A DNA stretch of 64,000 bases from Io17-Chloro-G2 sp034420695 (lineage in GTDB: Bacteria > Chloroflexota > Dehalococcoidia > Lucifugimonadales > UBA3495): NCBI GenBank assembly GCA_034420695.1, contig DAOULB010000055.1, forward strand, positions 1 through 64,000, read 5' to 3'. Each line of letters begins with the position of its first letter. The first letter of the stretch is position 1. The notes beneath the pieces are model-generated. The model searched no databases. It saw only the letters and a list, made by a program, of their open reading frames with translations, and had not been told where the DNA came from. Shown piece by piece: positions 32,844 through 42,598 of this stretch. Both the position numbers and the translations under genes were made by a program.

Positions 32844-34283
32844 ATGGGCATCTTCGCTACTCTGAAGGAAATCCGGGGCGGATATCCGGGCGGATGGAAA
32901 AAGTACTCCCACGGCAAGGTCAGCCACCGGGACACTCCTCCCTTCGTGCAGCCTACCGACCCCGACGACCGCCGGAGCCTGATACCCGGCGCCGGGCTCA
33001 AGGAATACTGGTATCCAGCCCTGCCGGCTAGGGACGTGGGTTGGAAGCGGCCTGCTTCCCTGAAGATTGTTGATGAAGAACTGGTCTTCTTCCGTGACAA
33101 GAATGGGGAAGTGCAGGCACTGTGGGACTATTGCCCCCACCGGGGCGTGTACCTATCCTGGGGACAGTGCTTCTTCAAGGGGTTCCTGACCTGCCCCTAC
33201 CATGGGGCCACCTTCGACGGTGAAGGCGAGTGCGCCGAGTTCCTGACCGAGGGCCCCGACTCCAAGATGGTGGGCGCCTTCCGTGCCAAGAAGTACCCCA
33301 CCATAACCCTCAAGGGGATGGTCTTTGTCTGGATGGGCGAAGGCGAGCCGGTTGATCCCAAGGAGGACATCCCTCAGGAGATGTTCGAGGGAAAGGAGAC
33401 GGCTGTCTTCGAAAGCATCCGATACTGGGACTGCAACTGGATGGTGGCGCTGGAGAACACCCACGACTCCCACAACGCCTTCTTCGTGCACCGCAACGCC
33501 ATCCGGGTGATGTTCTCGGCCCGGGGTGATATGGGCGGCAGGCCCCGCACCCCCTTGGGATACCGTTCCCGGCTGATTAACAACAAGATGGCCATGACCG
33601 AGTTCGACAACGGGGCCGTGGGGAACTACTACGCCGAGAAGAACGGCGGGAAAATGCCCTACAAGATGTACCATCCCCGCGTGGGCGGCTACTGGCCCCT
33701 GTCCAGTTGGCGGTTATCCTGGGTCTGGTTCTTCCGGTTGCTGGACCGCGCCAACAAGTCTCCCACCAGAAACGCTCCCAGCCCCCGGCAGATGCAGCGG
33801 GACGACAAGATGACCGACGACTGGCAGTTCGGCGGCATGAGATTGCCGGGCATGCAGCGGCTCAGCACCTTCACCCGTTGGTGTGTGCCGGTGGACAAGG
33901 ACATGACCCGGGTGGTGTACATCACCTTCGGCCGGGCCAAGACCCGCTTGGGAAGGCTCTGGGTAGGCATCAAGTTCAAGGGGTACCAGCAGTTCCTGAG
34001 TCACTTCAACTTCTCCGACCAGGACTACAACGCCATGCGGTCCACCCGCTGGCAGTACCCCGAGTACCTGTCGGCCACCGACTCCCACTTGGTAGCGGAG
34101 CGGCGGCTGGTGGCAGACCACGCCCGGGGCATAAAGCGCACCGTCGAGGTCAACGAACTGACCACTGCCGAGAGGCAGGTCATCGAAGGCCACGAGCGCC
34201 AAGGAGTACAGCGGGACAACGACTACGGAATTCTGGCCGAAGAAGCCCGGGAAGAGGTTCCCACCGGAGACGGGGACGCCTAG
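32844..34283 (+). CDS. Rieske 2Fe-2S ring-hydroxylating oxygenase
   Basis: This 479-residue large oxygenase component has a Rieske cluster motif C97-P-H99...C117-P-Y-H120 and a catalytic-domain motif ENTHDSHNAFFVH (about 204-216) that provides the mononuclear iron ligands. It hydroxylates or O-demethylates a ring or quaternary amine substrate, with electrons from a separate reductase that is not in the window. A terminator follows. No ferredoxin or reductase gene is adjacent, which is common in SAR202-like genomes. Confidence 0.92.
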   Translation: MGIFATLKEIRGGYPGGWKKYSHGKVSHRDTPPFVQPTDPDDRRSLIPGAGLKEYWYPALPARDVGWKRPASLKIVDEELVFFRDKNGEVQALWDYCPHRGVYLSWGQCFFKGFLTCPYHGATFDGEGECAEFLTEGPDSKMVGAFRAKKYPTITLKGMVFVWMGEGEPVDPKEDIPQEMFEGKETAVFESIRYWDCNWMVALENTHDSHNAFFVHRNAIRVMFSARGDMGGRPRTPLGYRSRLINNKMAMTEFDNGAVGNYYAEKNGGKMPYKMYHPRVGGYWPLSSWRLSWVWFFRLLDRANKSPTRNAPSPRQMQRDDKMTDDWQFGGMRLPGMQRLSTFTRWCVPVDKDMTRVVYITFGRAKTRLGRLWVGIKFKGYQQFLSHFNFSDQDYNAMRSTRWQYPEYLSATDSHLVAERRLVADHARGIKRTVEVNELTTAERQVIEGHERQGVQRDNDYGILAEEAREEVPTGDGDA

Positions 34284-34322
34284 CTGCGTCGCAGGCCCTT
34301 CGCCAAGCTCTGGATGAATTTA

Positions 34323-34352
34323 GGGGACGCCGGCATGGCGTCCCCTTGGTTT
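34323..34352. terminator. Rho-independent terminator
   Basis: The stem GGGGACGCC pairs with GGCGTCCCC over a GGCAT loop and is followed by TTGGTTTTG. It lies between the convergent Rieske and amidohydrolase genes. Confidence 0.8.
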
Positions 34353-34375
34353 TGCCAGTGGAAGGGATGGCTCCG

Positions 34376-35545
34376 CTATACTGCCACGGGGTCCAGGCCG
34401 TAGAGCTTCATGCCGTTTTCCCGAACCAGCTTGTAACGCTCGGTGTCGTCGGTCACGTACTCGAAGGAGGTTGCCACGACGTCCTTGGAGTTGGGCCAAG
34501 TGGAAGCGTTGTGGGGGTAGTCCGACGACCACATCAGGTTGTCAACGCCGATGAGGTCCTTGTCCTGGACTGCCTGCATGTCATTGATGTAGGTGAAGAA
34601 CACCTGCCGCTGGCAATAGTCGGTGGGCTTCAGGGTGAGCTTGGTGGGGTAGGGGGCAGTACCGCCGCGGCGGAGGGCCCCGTCCAGCCGCTTTAGGAAC
34701 ATGGGCACCCAATCGGTGCCGTTTTCGGCGCAGATAAGTTTCAAGCCGGGGAACCGCTCCAAGACGCCGGAGAGCACGATGGTAGCAAAGGTGCGCTCCG
34801 CTTCATGATGCGAGGTCACCCGGCTAATTACCGCAATGGGGTCCCAGTAGTTTATGGAATAGCGGCTTTCGGCGCCGCCTGTGATGCCGTGGAGGACCAT
34901 GGGCATTCCCAGTTCTTGAGCCGCCGCCCAGAACTTGTCGTAAAAGGGAGAGTCGTAGGTGGGGGCGCCGGCCGGGGGAGAGAGCCAGATCATAGCCCCC
35001 CTGAGGTCCATTTTGGCGGTCCGGTGCAGTTCCTGCACCGCCAAGTCTATGTCGTGGAGGGAGATGCAGGGAACGCCGATCAACCGCTTGGGGGAATGGC
35101 TGCAATACTCGGCCAGCCAGTCGTTGTAGGCGGTGAAGCAGGCACGCTGCAGGGCAGCGTCTTGGAGCCAGAACAGCCGGAAGCATAGAGTGCAGTGAAG
35201 AATCTCAGCGTCCACCCCGTCGATATCCTGGTCAACAAGACGGGCCACTGGGTCCCAGCCCCCAGTCAGGGCTGCCCGGTATCCTTGACCACTCTCGGTG
35301 TACTGGCTCTTGTTGCCGTCCTTGGCCGCCGAGGCGAGTCCCACAGAGACCGGGTGAGGCGGAAAGCCTTCGTATATCATGAAGTCCTGAAGCTTGCCGT
35401 CCCTCTCCCTTGTCTCCACCCTGGGCGCCCGGAACTTGTAGGCCGGGTCGATGCGTTCGAGCCAGAGGTCGGGAGGCTCACTCACGTGGGAATCAGCCGA
35501 GAAGAGCTTGTAGTCGATCATTTCGTTCAAGTTAACCATTGTCAT
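34376..35545 (-). CDS. Amidohydrolase (ACMSD-like, amidohydrolase 2)
   Basis: This 389-residue protein starts MTMVNLNEMIDYKLFSADSHVSEPPDLW. The SADSHVSEP stretch carries the first metal His, EMP-like VLHGITGG a second, and CAENGTDWVP plus WSSDYPHNASTWPNS the later Asp/His ligands, which is the amidohydrolase-2/aminocarboxymuconate decarboxylase pattern. It probably decarboxylates or hydrolyses a ring-cleavage product, consistent with the Rieske oxygenase nearby. The other ATG, MVNLN..., is an alternative start. Confidence 0.9.
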   Translation of the reverse strand: MTMVNLNEMIDYKLFSADSHVSEPPDLWLERIDPAYKFRAPRVETRERDGKLQDFMIYEGFPPHPVSVGLASAAKDGNKSQYTESGQGYRAALTGGWDPVARLVDQDIDGVDAEILHCTLCFRLFWLQDAALQRACFTAYNDWLAEYCSHSPKRLIGVPCISLHDIDLAVQELHRTAKMDLRGAMIWLSPPAGAPTYDSPFYDKFWAAAQELGMPMVLHGITGGAESRYSINYWDPIAVISRVTSHHEAERTFATIVLSGVLERFPGLKLICAENGTDWVPMFLKRLDGALRRGGTAPYPTKLTLKPTDYCQRQVFFTYINDMQAVQDKDLIGVDNLMWSSDYPHNASTWPNSKDVVATSFEYVTDDTERYKLVRENGMKLYGLDPVAV

Positions 35546-35810
35546 ACCCCCATTCTGTTACCGGCCTGTATAGGTCTTGCTGAATCCAGGATCGGAGCAA
35601 GAGTAACTAGGGCCAATCCTAGACTCGAGGCGGGATGGTGTCAACGCGATGCCGGAGTTCTTCCCAAGTGCACATGGTGGCTGAGCGAGACTTACTAGCT
35701 TGGCCCTTGTCCATACTTAAGGCGTAGGATAGGCTGGCAATGTTATAGAGAGTCCGTCCGGGAAGTTCTTCAACTCCGGAATGCCCGGGGATTCAAGCGG
35801 AGAAAGCTAG

Positions 35811-38045
35811 ATGACTACTTACACGACCATAGGCCTAGCCAGTCCAAGACTGGACGGGCGGGAAAAAGTGACTGGAGAAGCCCTGTACACCGGTGATGTG
35901 ACCCTGCCTGGAACCCTGTGGGGAGCAGCCCTCCGTAGTCCCTATCCCCACGCTCGAGTTGTCAACGTCGATGTTTCCCGGGCTCTGCAAGTGCCCGGCG
36001 TCCACACTGCGCTTACCGGGCAGGACGTGCGGGGCATCAGGTACGGGCGGCGGCTGTATGACGTGCCGATTCTGGCGGATGACAACGTCAGGTTTATCGG
36101 AGACCGGGTGGCTGCTGTTGCAGCGGTCGACCGGGAAACAGCGGAGGAAGCCCTGCTTCTAATCGATGTGGAGTACGAGGAACTGCCGACGGTCTACGAC
36201 CCGCTGGAGGCCCTGAAAGAGGCGGCTCCGATTCTGCACCCGGAAGTCAACAGCTACGCCGGACTGCCCCGGCAACTGGAACAGCCCACTAACTGCTTTG
36301 CTCACGACAATTGGAGCAAGGGCGACATCGAGCAGGGGTTTGCCGAGGCCGACATCGTGGTGGAGAACACTTTCGCCGTACCCCGACAGCATCAGGCCTA
36401 CTTAGAGACCCACTCCTGCTTGGTGTGGATCGACGATGAGGGACGGGTGCAGATCTGGGCCTCCAGCAAGGTCCCCTACCCGGTGAAGCAGCAGTTGTCC
36501 AACGCTTTGGGGCTTCCTGAGGAGCGCATACGTATCAACCCGGTCAACATCGGAGGCGACTTCGGCGGTAAGGGCTCCCCTATGAATATCCCTCTAGCCT
36601 ACTTCCTGGCGGTGCGCACCGGCAGGCCGGTAAAGATGGTTATGAACTACGCCGAGGAGTTCATAGCAGGAAATCCCAGGCACAGCGCCTTGGTGGAAAT
36701 GAAGACCGGAGTCAAGGAAGACGGGACCATAGTGGCGCTGCAGGCAAGGGTGGTCTTCAACAGCGGAGCCTATGGGGGATTCAAGCCAGCGCCGGGAGTG
36801 AACTTGGGAGGGGCAGCCAAGGCCGCCGGTCCCTACAGGATTCCCAACGTGAAAGTCGACGCCCTTCAGGTGTATACCAACACTATCCCCGGAGGGTTCA
36901 TGCGGGCCCCTGGGGAACCCCAGGCTGCTTTTGCAGGCGAATGTCAAATGGATGTGGTCGCCCAGAGACTGGGAATGGACCCGATGCAGTTCCGGATGAA
37001 AAACCTGCTGCAGGAAGGGGACGAAAACCCACTGGGGTCGGTGTATTCCGGCATCAAGGCCAGCGAGACCCTAGAAGCAGCGGTTTCCGCATCGGGTTAT
37101 GGCGAGCCAAAGCCGGAGAACGTGGGGCGGGGGATAGCCATGGGGGACCGCCCGACCGCCGGCGGCGAGTCCCACGCCTCGGTCACCTTTGAGGCCGACG
37201 GCTCGATAGTGGTGCACACTTCCATATTCGAGCCGGGCACCGGCACCTACTCCCTGTTGCAAAAGATAGTGGCCGAGGAACTGGGAGCATCACTGGACCA
37301 AGTACAGATCGAGGTTTGGGATACCGACGGCGTGCCCTTCGACACCGGGGTGGGGGGCAGCCGGGTAACCCGGGTGGCGGGGCTGGCCGCCTATCAAGCC
37401 GCCGGAGATGCATCAGCCGAAGTGATCCGGATTGCTGCCGACCTGTGGGGTTGGCCGGAGGAACGGATAGTGTTGAGGGGAGGCCTGTTGGTGCGGCAGG
37501 ACACCTCTGAGGAACGCCCTTGGGCCGAGGTTCTTCAGCAGTTGGGAAGGCCGGTGATCGGCCGGGGACACGTCCTGGACCCCAGCCCGGCCCCAACTAC
37601 ATCCTTCACCGTCCAAGTGGCCGAGGTTTCGGTGGACCCTGAGACCGGAGAGGTCAAGCTGCTCCGGTTCACGACGGCCCACGACGTTGGCACGGTCCTA
37701 AACCCGGTTGACCATCAGGGCCAGATTGACGGAGCAGTAGTGCAGGGCTTCGGATATGCTTTAGCCGAAAACTTGGAGGTGGAAGAAGGAAGGGTAACCG
37801 TCCCCAACTTCGGCGAGTACAAGATATTCAACAGCCAGGATATCCCCGAGTTGCGGACCGTGCTGGTGCAGTCGGACAGCGGGCCAGGTCCATACAATGC
37901 CAGGGGAATCGGTGAAAACCCCAGCGGGGCCATTGCTCCGGCCATTGCCAACGCAGTGGCCGACGCCGTGGGAGTCCGGATAATGCAGTTGCCCATAACT
38001 GCCGAGAAAGTGAAGAGAGCTTTGACCCAAGGGGGGCATTCTTAG
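35811..38045 (+). CDS. Xanthine dehydrogenase-family molybdenum subunit (CoxL-like)
   Basis: This 744-residue molybdopterin-binding large subunit has REKVTGEALYTGDV at the start, GGDFGGKG at about 248 (pterin/metal binding), GGFMRAPGEPQAAFAGE, and the late G-I-G-E-N-P with catalytic Glu (about 700). Members hydroxylate aldehydes, purines, N-heterocycles or CO. No FAD subunit or 2Fe-2S subunit is adjacent, so these must come from elsewhere in the genome or the protein works differently. A peptide-type binding lipoprotein gene follows. Confidence 0.92.
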   Translation: MTTYTTIGLASPRLDGREKVTGEALYTGDVTLPGTLWGAALRSPYPHARVVNVDVSRALQVPGVHTALTGQDVRGIRYGRRLYDVPILADDNVRFIGDRVAAVAAVDRETAEEALLLIDVEYEELPTVYDPLEALKEAAPILHPEVNSYAGLPRQLEQPTNCFAHDNWSKGDIEQGFAEADIVVENTFAVPRQHQAYLETHSCLVWIDDEGRVQIWASSKVPYPVKQQLSNALGLPEERIRINPVNIGGDFGGKGSPMNIPLAYFLAVRTGRPVKMVMNYAEEFIAGNPRHSALVEMKTGVKEDGTIVALQARVVFNSGAYGGFKPAPGVNLGGAAKAAGPYRIPNVKVDALQVYTNTIPGGFMRAPGEPQAAFAGECQMDVVAQRLGMDPMQFRMKNLLQEGDENPLGSVYSGIKASETLEAAVSASGYGEPKPENVGRGIAMGDRPTAGGESHASVTFEADGSIVVHTSIFEPGTGTYSLLQKIVAEELGASLDQVQIEVWDTDGVPFDTGVGGSRVTRVAGLAAYQAAGDASAEVIRIAADLWGWPEERIVLRGGLLVRQDTSEERPWAEVLQQLGRPVIGRGHVLDPSPAPTTSFTVQVAEVSVDPETGEVKLLRFTTAHDVGTVLNPVDHQGQIDGAVVQGFGYALAENLEVEEGRVTVPNFGEYKIFNSQDIPELRTVLVQSDSGPGPYNARGIGENPSGAIAPAIANAVADAVGVRIMQLPITAEKVKRALTQGGHS

Positions 38046-38135
38046 TCCTCAGGCTCTTCTCAATAAGCTCTCAAACTTGACACCCTCAACCTTCGGTTGT
38101 ACCTTGGCGCATATTATGTTGCATTGGAGTTTGGA

Positions 38136-39911
38136 ATGGTAAAACGACTCAGGTATTTGAAACCACACTGGCTGGCTGTGGCATTGGTCCTGGCCATCGC
38201 CGTGGCCTGCGGCGGCACCGCGGCTCCGGCGGAAGAGCAGCCGGAAACAATGATGGAAGCGGAAGCAACGGATACGCCGGCCCCAACCGCGGCACCCACA
38301 GAGGCCCCCACAGTGGAACCCACGGCCATGGTTGTACCGGCCGGGACGGTCATGGAATTTCCACTTGTGCCGGACTGGGTAGCCCAAGGGAAGTACGGAA
38401 AGACCGTCAACTTTGCCTGGCGGGGCAACCCGGGCCAGTGGGATATGCACTACTGCGCCAGCTTGTTCAGCTGCCTGATGCCCTCCCAGCCCCGCTTCAA
38501 CCAGATTGTCGAATACGACCCGGTTGCGCCTACCGAGGTCATTTGTGACCTCTGCCAGAGCTGGGAGGTGAATGAGGACGGGACCGTTTACACCTTTAAC
38601 CTCCAGGAAGCTACCAGCAGCGACGGCGTCCCATTCACCGCCCACGACGTGGCCTTCAGCCTGGACCGTATCACCGACCCGAACGCCATCCGCAGCCGGA
38701 CCGGCAGCCTGAAGAATTTCTACGCGCCAGGAACGGCAAAGGTCTTGGACGACCAGACTATCGAAGTGCCCCTCCTGTTCCCCGCGGCCACCTTCCTGGC
38801 CAACCTGGCCCAGGACTACATGAAGATGTATCCCAAGCACAAGGCCGAGGGGCTGTCCCAGGAGGACGCCAACTGCTGTCCCGATAACCTGGTGGGCACC
38901 GGACCCTTCGTGTTCAAGTCGCTTGAAAAGAGCGTCTCATTCGAGTACGTGAAGAACGACAACTATTTCAAAGAGGGAAGGCCATTCTTTGACGGGTTCA
39001 AGGTATTCCTGATCAGCGACCTGTCCCAGGTCATTAACAGGCTCCAACTCGGCCAGCTTGACGCCACTTATGGCACGGGGGTCCCCTACCCGGTGGTAGA
39101 CATGGAACAACTGGAAAGGGAGACCAACGGTCAGATGAAAGCCCTCAACGTGGGCGGAGCCTTTTCAGGACTGATTCTACACATGAACCAACCGCCCTTT
39201 GACGATCCCAGGGTGCGCCGCGCTGCCTACCTGGCCTTGGACCGGCAGGTGTTCCTGGACACCGTCTGGGACGGACTGGGCCAGCCTGGTACATTCGTGA
39301 ATTACGGATACGTAGAGACGGCGGATAACCTGTCAACCGAGCCGGGGTGGCAGCTGCCCAAGGAACAGGATCTCGTCGAAGCCAGGCGTTTGCTGACGGA
39401 AGCGGGTTACCCGGATGGATTCAAGGGTACGATGAATTCCGGGAGCTCTCGCCACGGCATAAGCCAAGCCTCAATCGCCACTGAGCAACTGCGGGCCATC
39501 GGGCTGGACTTCACCATCGAGTCGGTGGACACGGCCACTTACCACGTCCGGACCCGGGAGGGTTCCCACAACGTCACCAGCGTCATTTCCGCGGTCATCA
39601 TCCCAGACCCGTCAGATCTGCTCGCCCAGGTCTTTAGCTTGGGAATCGAGAAGAACCCAGACGAATGGACCACTCCACGGTTTGCCGAATTGATAGTGGC
39701 CCAGGAACGGGAGTTGGACCCGGACAAGCGCCGGGCCCTGTATGCCGAGATGGTGGAGATACTACGGCAGGGCGAAAGCCACTGGGTACCTCTGGCTTTC
39801 ATGACCAACGGGGGAGCCTATAGCTGCCACATCCAAAACGTGGTGGCACCTCCCACCATCCAGATCGCCCACAAGTGGGAGCACACTTGGTGGGACCCGG
39901 ACGCCTGCTAG
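38136..39911 (+). CDS. ABC transporter substrate-binding lipoprotein (family 5)
   Basis: This 591-residue protein has a lipoprotein signal (MVKRLRYLKPHWLAVALVLA, lipobox IAVAC, Cys25) followed by an Ala/Thr/Pro linker and a peptide/nickel (SBP_bac_5) binding fold (WEVNEDGTVYTFNLQEATSSDGVPFTAHDVAFSL; LVGTGPFVFKS; DDPRVRRAAYLALDR). The start is ATG with GGAG upstream. No permease or ATPase genes are adjacent. It sits between the molybdenum hydroxylase and the amidase, so it may bind an amide or peptide-like substrate. Confidence 0.93.
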   Translation: MVKRLRYLKPHWLAVALVLAIAVACGGTAAPAEEQPETMMEAEATDTPAPTAAPTEAPTVEPTAMVVPAGTVMEFPLVPDWVAQGKYGKTVNFAWRGNPGQWDMHYCASLFSCLMPSQPRFNQIVEYDPVAPTEVICDLCQSWEVNEDGTVYTFNLQEATSSDGVPFTAHDVAFSLDRITDPNAIRSRTGSLKNFYAPGTAKVLDDQTIEVPLLFPAATFLANLAQDYMKMYPKHKAEGLSQEDANCCPDNLVGTGPFVFKSLEKSVSFEYVKNDNYFKEGRPFFDGFKVFLISDLSQVINRLQLGQLDATYGTGVPYPVVDMEQLERETNGQMKALNVGGAFSGLILHMNQPPFDDPRVRRAAYLALDRQVFLDTVWDGLGQPGTFVNYGYVETADNLSTEPGWQLPKEQDLVEARRLLTEAGYPDGFKGTMNSGSSRHGISQASIATEQLRAIGLDFTIESVDTATYHVRTREGSHNVTSVISAVIIPDPSDLLAQVFSLGIEKNPDEWTTPRFAELIVAQERELDPDKRRALYAEMVEILRQGESHWVPLAFMTNGGAYSCHIQNVVAPPTIQIAHKWEHTWWDPDAC

Positions 39912-39951
39912 AGCAGCCGGCCCTATCCAACAAGAACCCCAGGCACAGACA

Positions 39952-39993
39952 GAGGCTGCCGTCAGCAGGACCGTTGACGGCAGCCTCTTGGTT
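39952..39993 (+). terminator. Strong hairpin after the binding-protein gene
   Basis: A 13-bp perfect stem (GAGGCTGCCGTCA with TGACGGCAGCCTC) closes a 10-nt loop and is followed by TTGGTTTG. It lies 40 bases after the stop codon and ends just before the amidase RBS. Confidence 0.85.
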
Positions 39994-40017
39994 TGTGGAC
40001 CAAGAGGAGGAACTGCA

Positions 40018-41442
40018 ATGGAACAGCCGTCGATTGCCCTGCTGACCGTAGCGGAACTGGCCAGGCTCATCGAGACCATGGAAGTATCCCCGGTAGAGGT
40101 GATCCAGGCCTACCTAGACCGCATCGACGGGCTCAACGCAAGCCTGAACGCCTACATCACGGTGTGCCGGGACGAGGCTCTGACGGCGGCACGGGAGGCG
40201 GAGCAGGCCATAGTGAGAGGAGAATACCTCGGCCCGATGCACGGGATACCGGTGGGGGTGAAGGACCAGGTCAAGACCAAGGGAGTGCTGACGACCTGGG
40301 GTTCGAGGATCCTGGAGGACTACGTTCCCGACGAGGACGCCACGGTGATCGCCAACCTGAAGCAGGCCGGAGCGATTCTGCTGGGCAAGCACAACATGAG
40401 CGGGTTCGCCATGGGCGACGGCTCGGACCACCCCTTCGGCACACCCCGCAACCCGTGGTCGCTGGAGCACAGCCCCGGCGGCACCAGCAGCGGGTCCGGA
40501 ATTTCCACGGCGGCGTCGCTCAGCGCCACGTCGTTGGGGGAGGACACCACCGGTTCAATCCGGGGGCCGGCTTCATTCTGCGGAGTTGTGGGCCTGCGGC
40601 CCAGCTACGGGCGGGTGAGCCGCTACGGTGTGCTGGGCACGGTCTGGTCGATGGATACCATCGGACCCATCGCCAAGACCGTGGAGGACTGCGCCATCAC
40701 CTTCGGCGCCATCGCCGGGCATGACCCGAAGGACCGGCACACTTGGGATACACCGGCGCCGGACTACCGGGGAGCCTTGGACGGCGACGTGCGGGGGATG
40801 AAGGTCGGCGTCATCAAGGAGCGGGCCAACCACCCCGACGTGGAGCCGGAAATCCAGGCGGCGGTCAACGGGGCCATTGCAGTGCTGGAGGGCTTGGGAG
40901 CCACGGTGGAGGAGGTATCGATTCCGCTCATCGACGACAGCACGGTAATCTTCCAGGCCATCTCCCGAATGGAGGCGGCCAACGTACACCGGCACTGGAT
41001 CCGGGAGCGGCTGCAGGACTTCCCCCACGGCATCCGGGTGCGGCACCTGTGGGGCAGCATCCTGCCGGCCCAGGCCTACTACAAGGGTCTGAAGCTGCGG
41101 GCGTTGCTACGGGAGCAGACCCTGGGGGTCTTAGGCCAAGTGGACGTGCTGGCGTTGCCCACCTCCTGCGTGCCCGCCCCAAGAATTGAGACCGGGGCCG
41201 CCAGGCCGGTGACCAAGGAGTCGGTGAAGGCCGGGTTCTTCGGCCGCAACAGCTTTACCTCGACGGCCAACGTGTGCAACATCCCGGCGATGTCGGTGCC
41301 CTGCGGGTTCACGTCGGGGGAGCCGGCCCTGCCCATCGGGCTGCAGCTATTCGGCCGGCCCTTCGGGGAGGCCACGATGATGAAGGTGGCCCACGCCTAC
41401 GAGCAGCAGACGGACTGGCACACCCGGAGGCCGCCGGTGTAG
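40018..41442 (+). CDS. Amidase-signature hydrolase
   Basis: This 474-residue protein has the Ser-cisSer-Lys triad of the amidase signature family: Lys82 (VGVKDQ), cis-Ser157/158 (GGTSSGSG) and nucleophile Ser180 (TTGSIR). C-terminal segments (SMPCGFTSGEPALPIGLQLFGRPFGEATMMKVAHAYEQ-type) are complete. It hydrolyses an amide or carbamoyl bond; the substrate is unknown. The start was taken at the ATG after AAGAGGAGG. It is not a GatA by context, because gatB/gatC are absent. Confidence 0.93.
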   Translation: MEQPSIALLTVAELARLIETMEVSPVEVIQAYLDRIDGLNASLNAYITVCRDEALTAAREAEQAIVRGEYLGPMHGIPVGVKDQVKTKGVLTTWGSRILEDYVPDEDATVIANLKQAGAILLGKHNMSGFAMGDGSDHPFGTPRNPWSLEHSPGGTSSGSGISTAASLSATSLGEDTTGSIRGPASFCGVVGLRPSYGRVSRYGVLGTVWSMDTIGPIAKTVEDCAITFGAIAGHDPKDRHTWDTPAPDYRGALDGDVRGMKVGVIKERANHPDVEPEIQAAVNGAIAVLEGLGATVEEVSIPLIDDSTVIFQAISRMEAANVHRHWIRERLQDFPHGIRVRHLWGSILPAQAYYKGLKLRALLREQTLGVLGQVDVLALPTSCVPAPRIETGAARPVTKESVKAGFFGRNSFTSTANVCNIPAMSVPCGFTSGEPALPIGLQLFGRPFGEATMMKVAHAYEQQTDWHTRRPPV

Positions 41443-41532
41443 GGGCGGTCAGGGAACCCGGTCTTCCCGACTGTGTCCCAAGCGGCGCTACTCCGAAGGT
41501 TGCCGTTTCAGATGCAGCCGTCAGGCGGGGGG

Positions 41533-42420
41533 TTAGGGGGCTACTTCTTTGAGGCGGCGCATGGCGTCGATGTGCTGGTCCGGGGAGAGGTCGCCGCCGC
41601 CGGTGCCAGCGGAGATGTGGGTGGCGCCGACGGTCTCCCAAGCCTTGAGCTCGGCGAGCCAGTCCTCGGGGCTGGTTCCCGCCAAGCGGACACGGCCTTC
41701 CAAGCCCACGGCGGTGGCGGGCCGCAGGGCTTCTTGAGCGTAGGCCCGCACCCTGGCGATGGCGGCGGCTCCGCCCTCGTGGTCCGGCCCGAACATGGGG
41801 AACCAGCCGTCGGACAGGCGGCCGATGCGCCGGAGCACAGGCTCGGAGGGGATGGGCGAGGGGTTGGAGCCGGCGCCCATCCACAGGGGAATGGGTCGCT
41901 GGACGGGCAAGGGGTTGATGCCAGCGTCGGTAATGCGGTGCCACCGGCCTTGGAAGTTGACGACTTCCTGGGTCCAGAGGGCACGGAGCACCTCGATCTG
42001 CTCCTCGTAGCGGCGTCCCCGGTTGTGGAAGTCTTCGCCCAAGGCCTCGTACTCCACCGGGTTCCACCCGACGCCCAAGCCCAAGCGCAGCCTGCCGCCG
42101 CTAAGGAGGTCGACCTCGGCGGCCTGCTTGGCCACCAAGGCGGTCTGGCGCTGGGGCAGGATGAGGATGCCGGTGACCAAGTTGATCCTGCTGGTGACGG
42201 CGGCCAAGTAGCCCATGAAGGTCAGGGGCTCGTGGAGGTAGCTGTGCTGGGTGTAGGGGAACCTGGGGACCTCGGGGTGCTGCTCCGGGTCGGCGCCCAG
42301 CACGTGGTCGAGGATGCGCAGGTGGGTATAACCCAAGTCCTCGGCGGCTTGGACAAAGTCCTTGACGGCGGCGAAATCGGCACCGAACTCCACTACGGGG
42401 AGAGTCACTCCCAGTTCCAA
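41533..42420 (-). CDS. LLM-class F420/FMN-dependent oxidoreductase
   Basis: This 295-residue protein has VEFGADFAAVKDFVQAAEDLGYTHLRILDHVLG, LAAVTSRINLVTGILILPQRQTALVAKQAAEVDLLSGGRLRLGLGVGWN and RRYEEQIEVLRALWT, the typical F420-dependent luciferase-like oxidoreductase pattern. The start appears to be TTG with a weak GGGG upstream. It is convergent with the amidase and followed by REP copy 3. The substrate is unknown. Confidence 0.88.
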   Translation of the reverse strand: MELGVTLPVVEFGADFAAVKDFVQAAEDLGYTHLRILDHVLGADPEQHPEVPRFPYTQHSYLHEPLTFMGYLAAVTSRINLVTGILILPQRQTALVAKQAAEVDLLSGGRLRLGLGVGWNPVEYEALGEDFHNRGRRYEEQIEVLRALWTQEVVNFQGRWHRITDAGINPLPVQRPIPLWMGAGSNPSPIPSEPVLRRIGRLSDGWFPMFGPDHEGGAAAIARVRAYAQEALRPATAVGLEGRVRLAGTSPEDWLAELKAWETVGATHISAGTGGGDLSPDQHIDAMRRLKEVAP

Positions 42421-42452
42421 GACGAACCCCCTGTCATTTCATCTGCATTAGT

Positions 42453-42558
42453 AGTCCAACATCTCTGGACTGATGGTTAGTCCTACGGCGGCAGAGCGGG
42501 TTTGAAACCCGCCCCTACGCTAGCCTTCAATACTAAGGTGTCGGTCTACCGGGCTGGC
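42453..42558 (+). repeat. REP-like palindromic repeat, copy 3 (long form)
   Basis: The core GCGGGTTTGAAACCCGC plus flanks AGTCCAACAT...GATGGTTAG-TCCTACGG on the left and CTACGCTAGCCTTCAATACT on the right. The left flank is shared with copy 4 at 43293, and the right flank with copies 4, 5 and 1. Confidence 0.85.
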
Positions 42559-42598
42559 GCCGGGCCAGCACCAGGTCGGCACAGGGCCGGCGGCGGGT

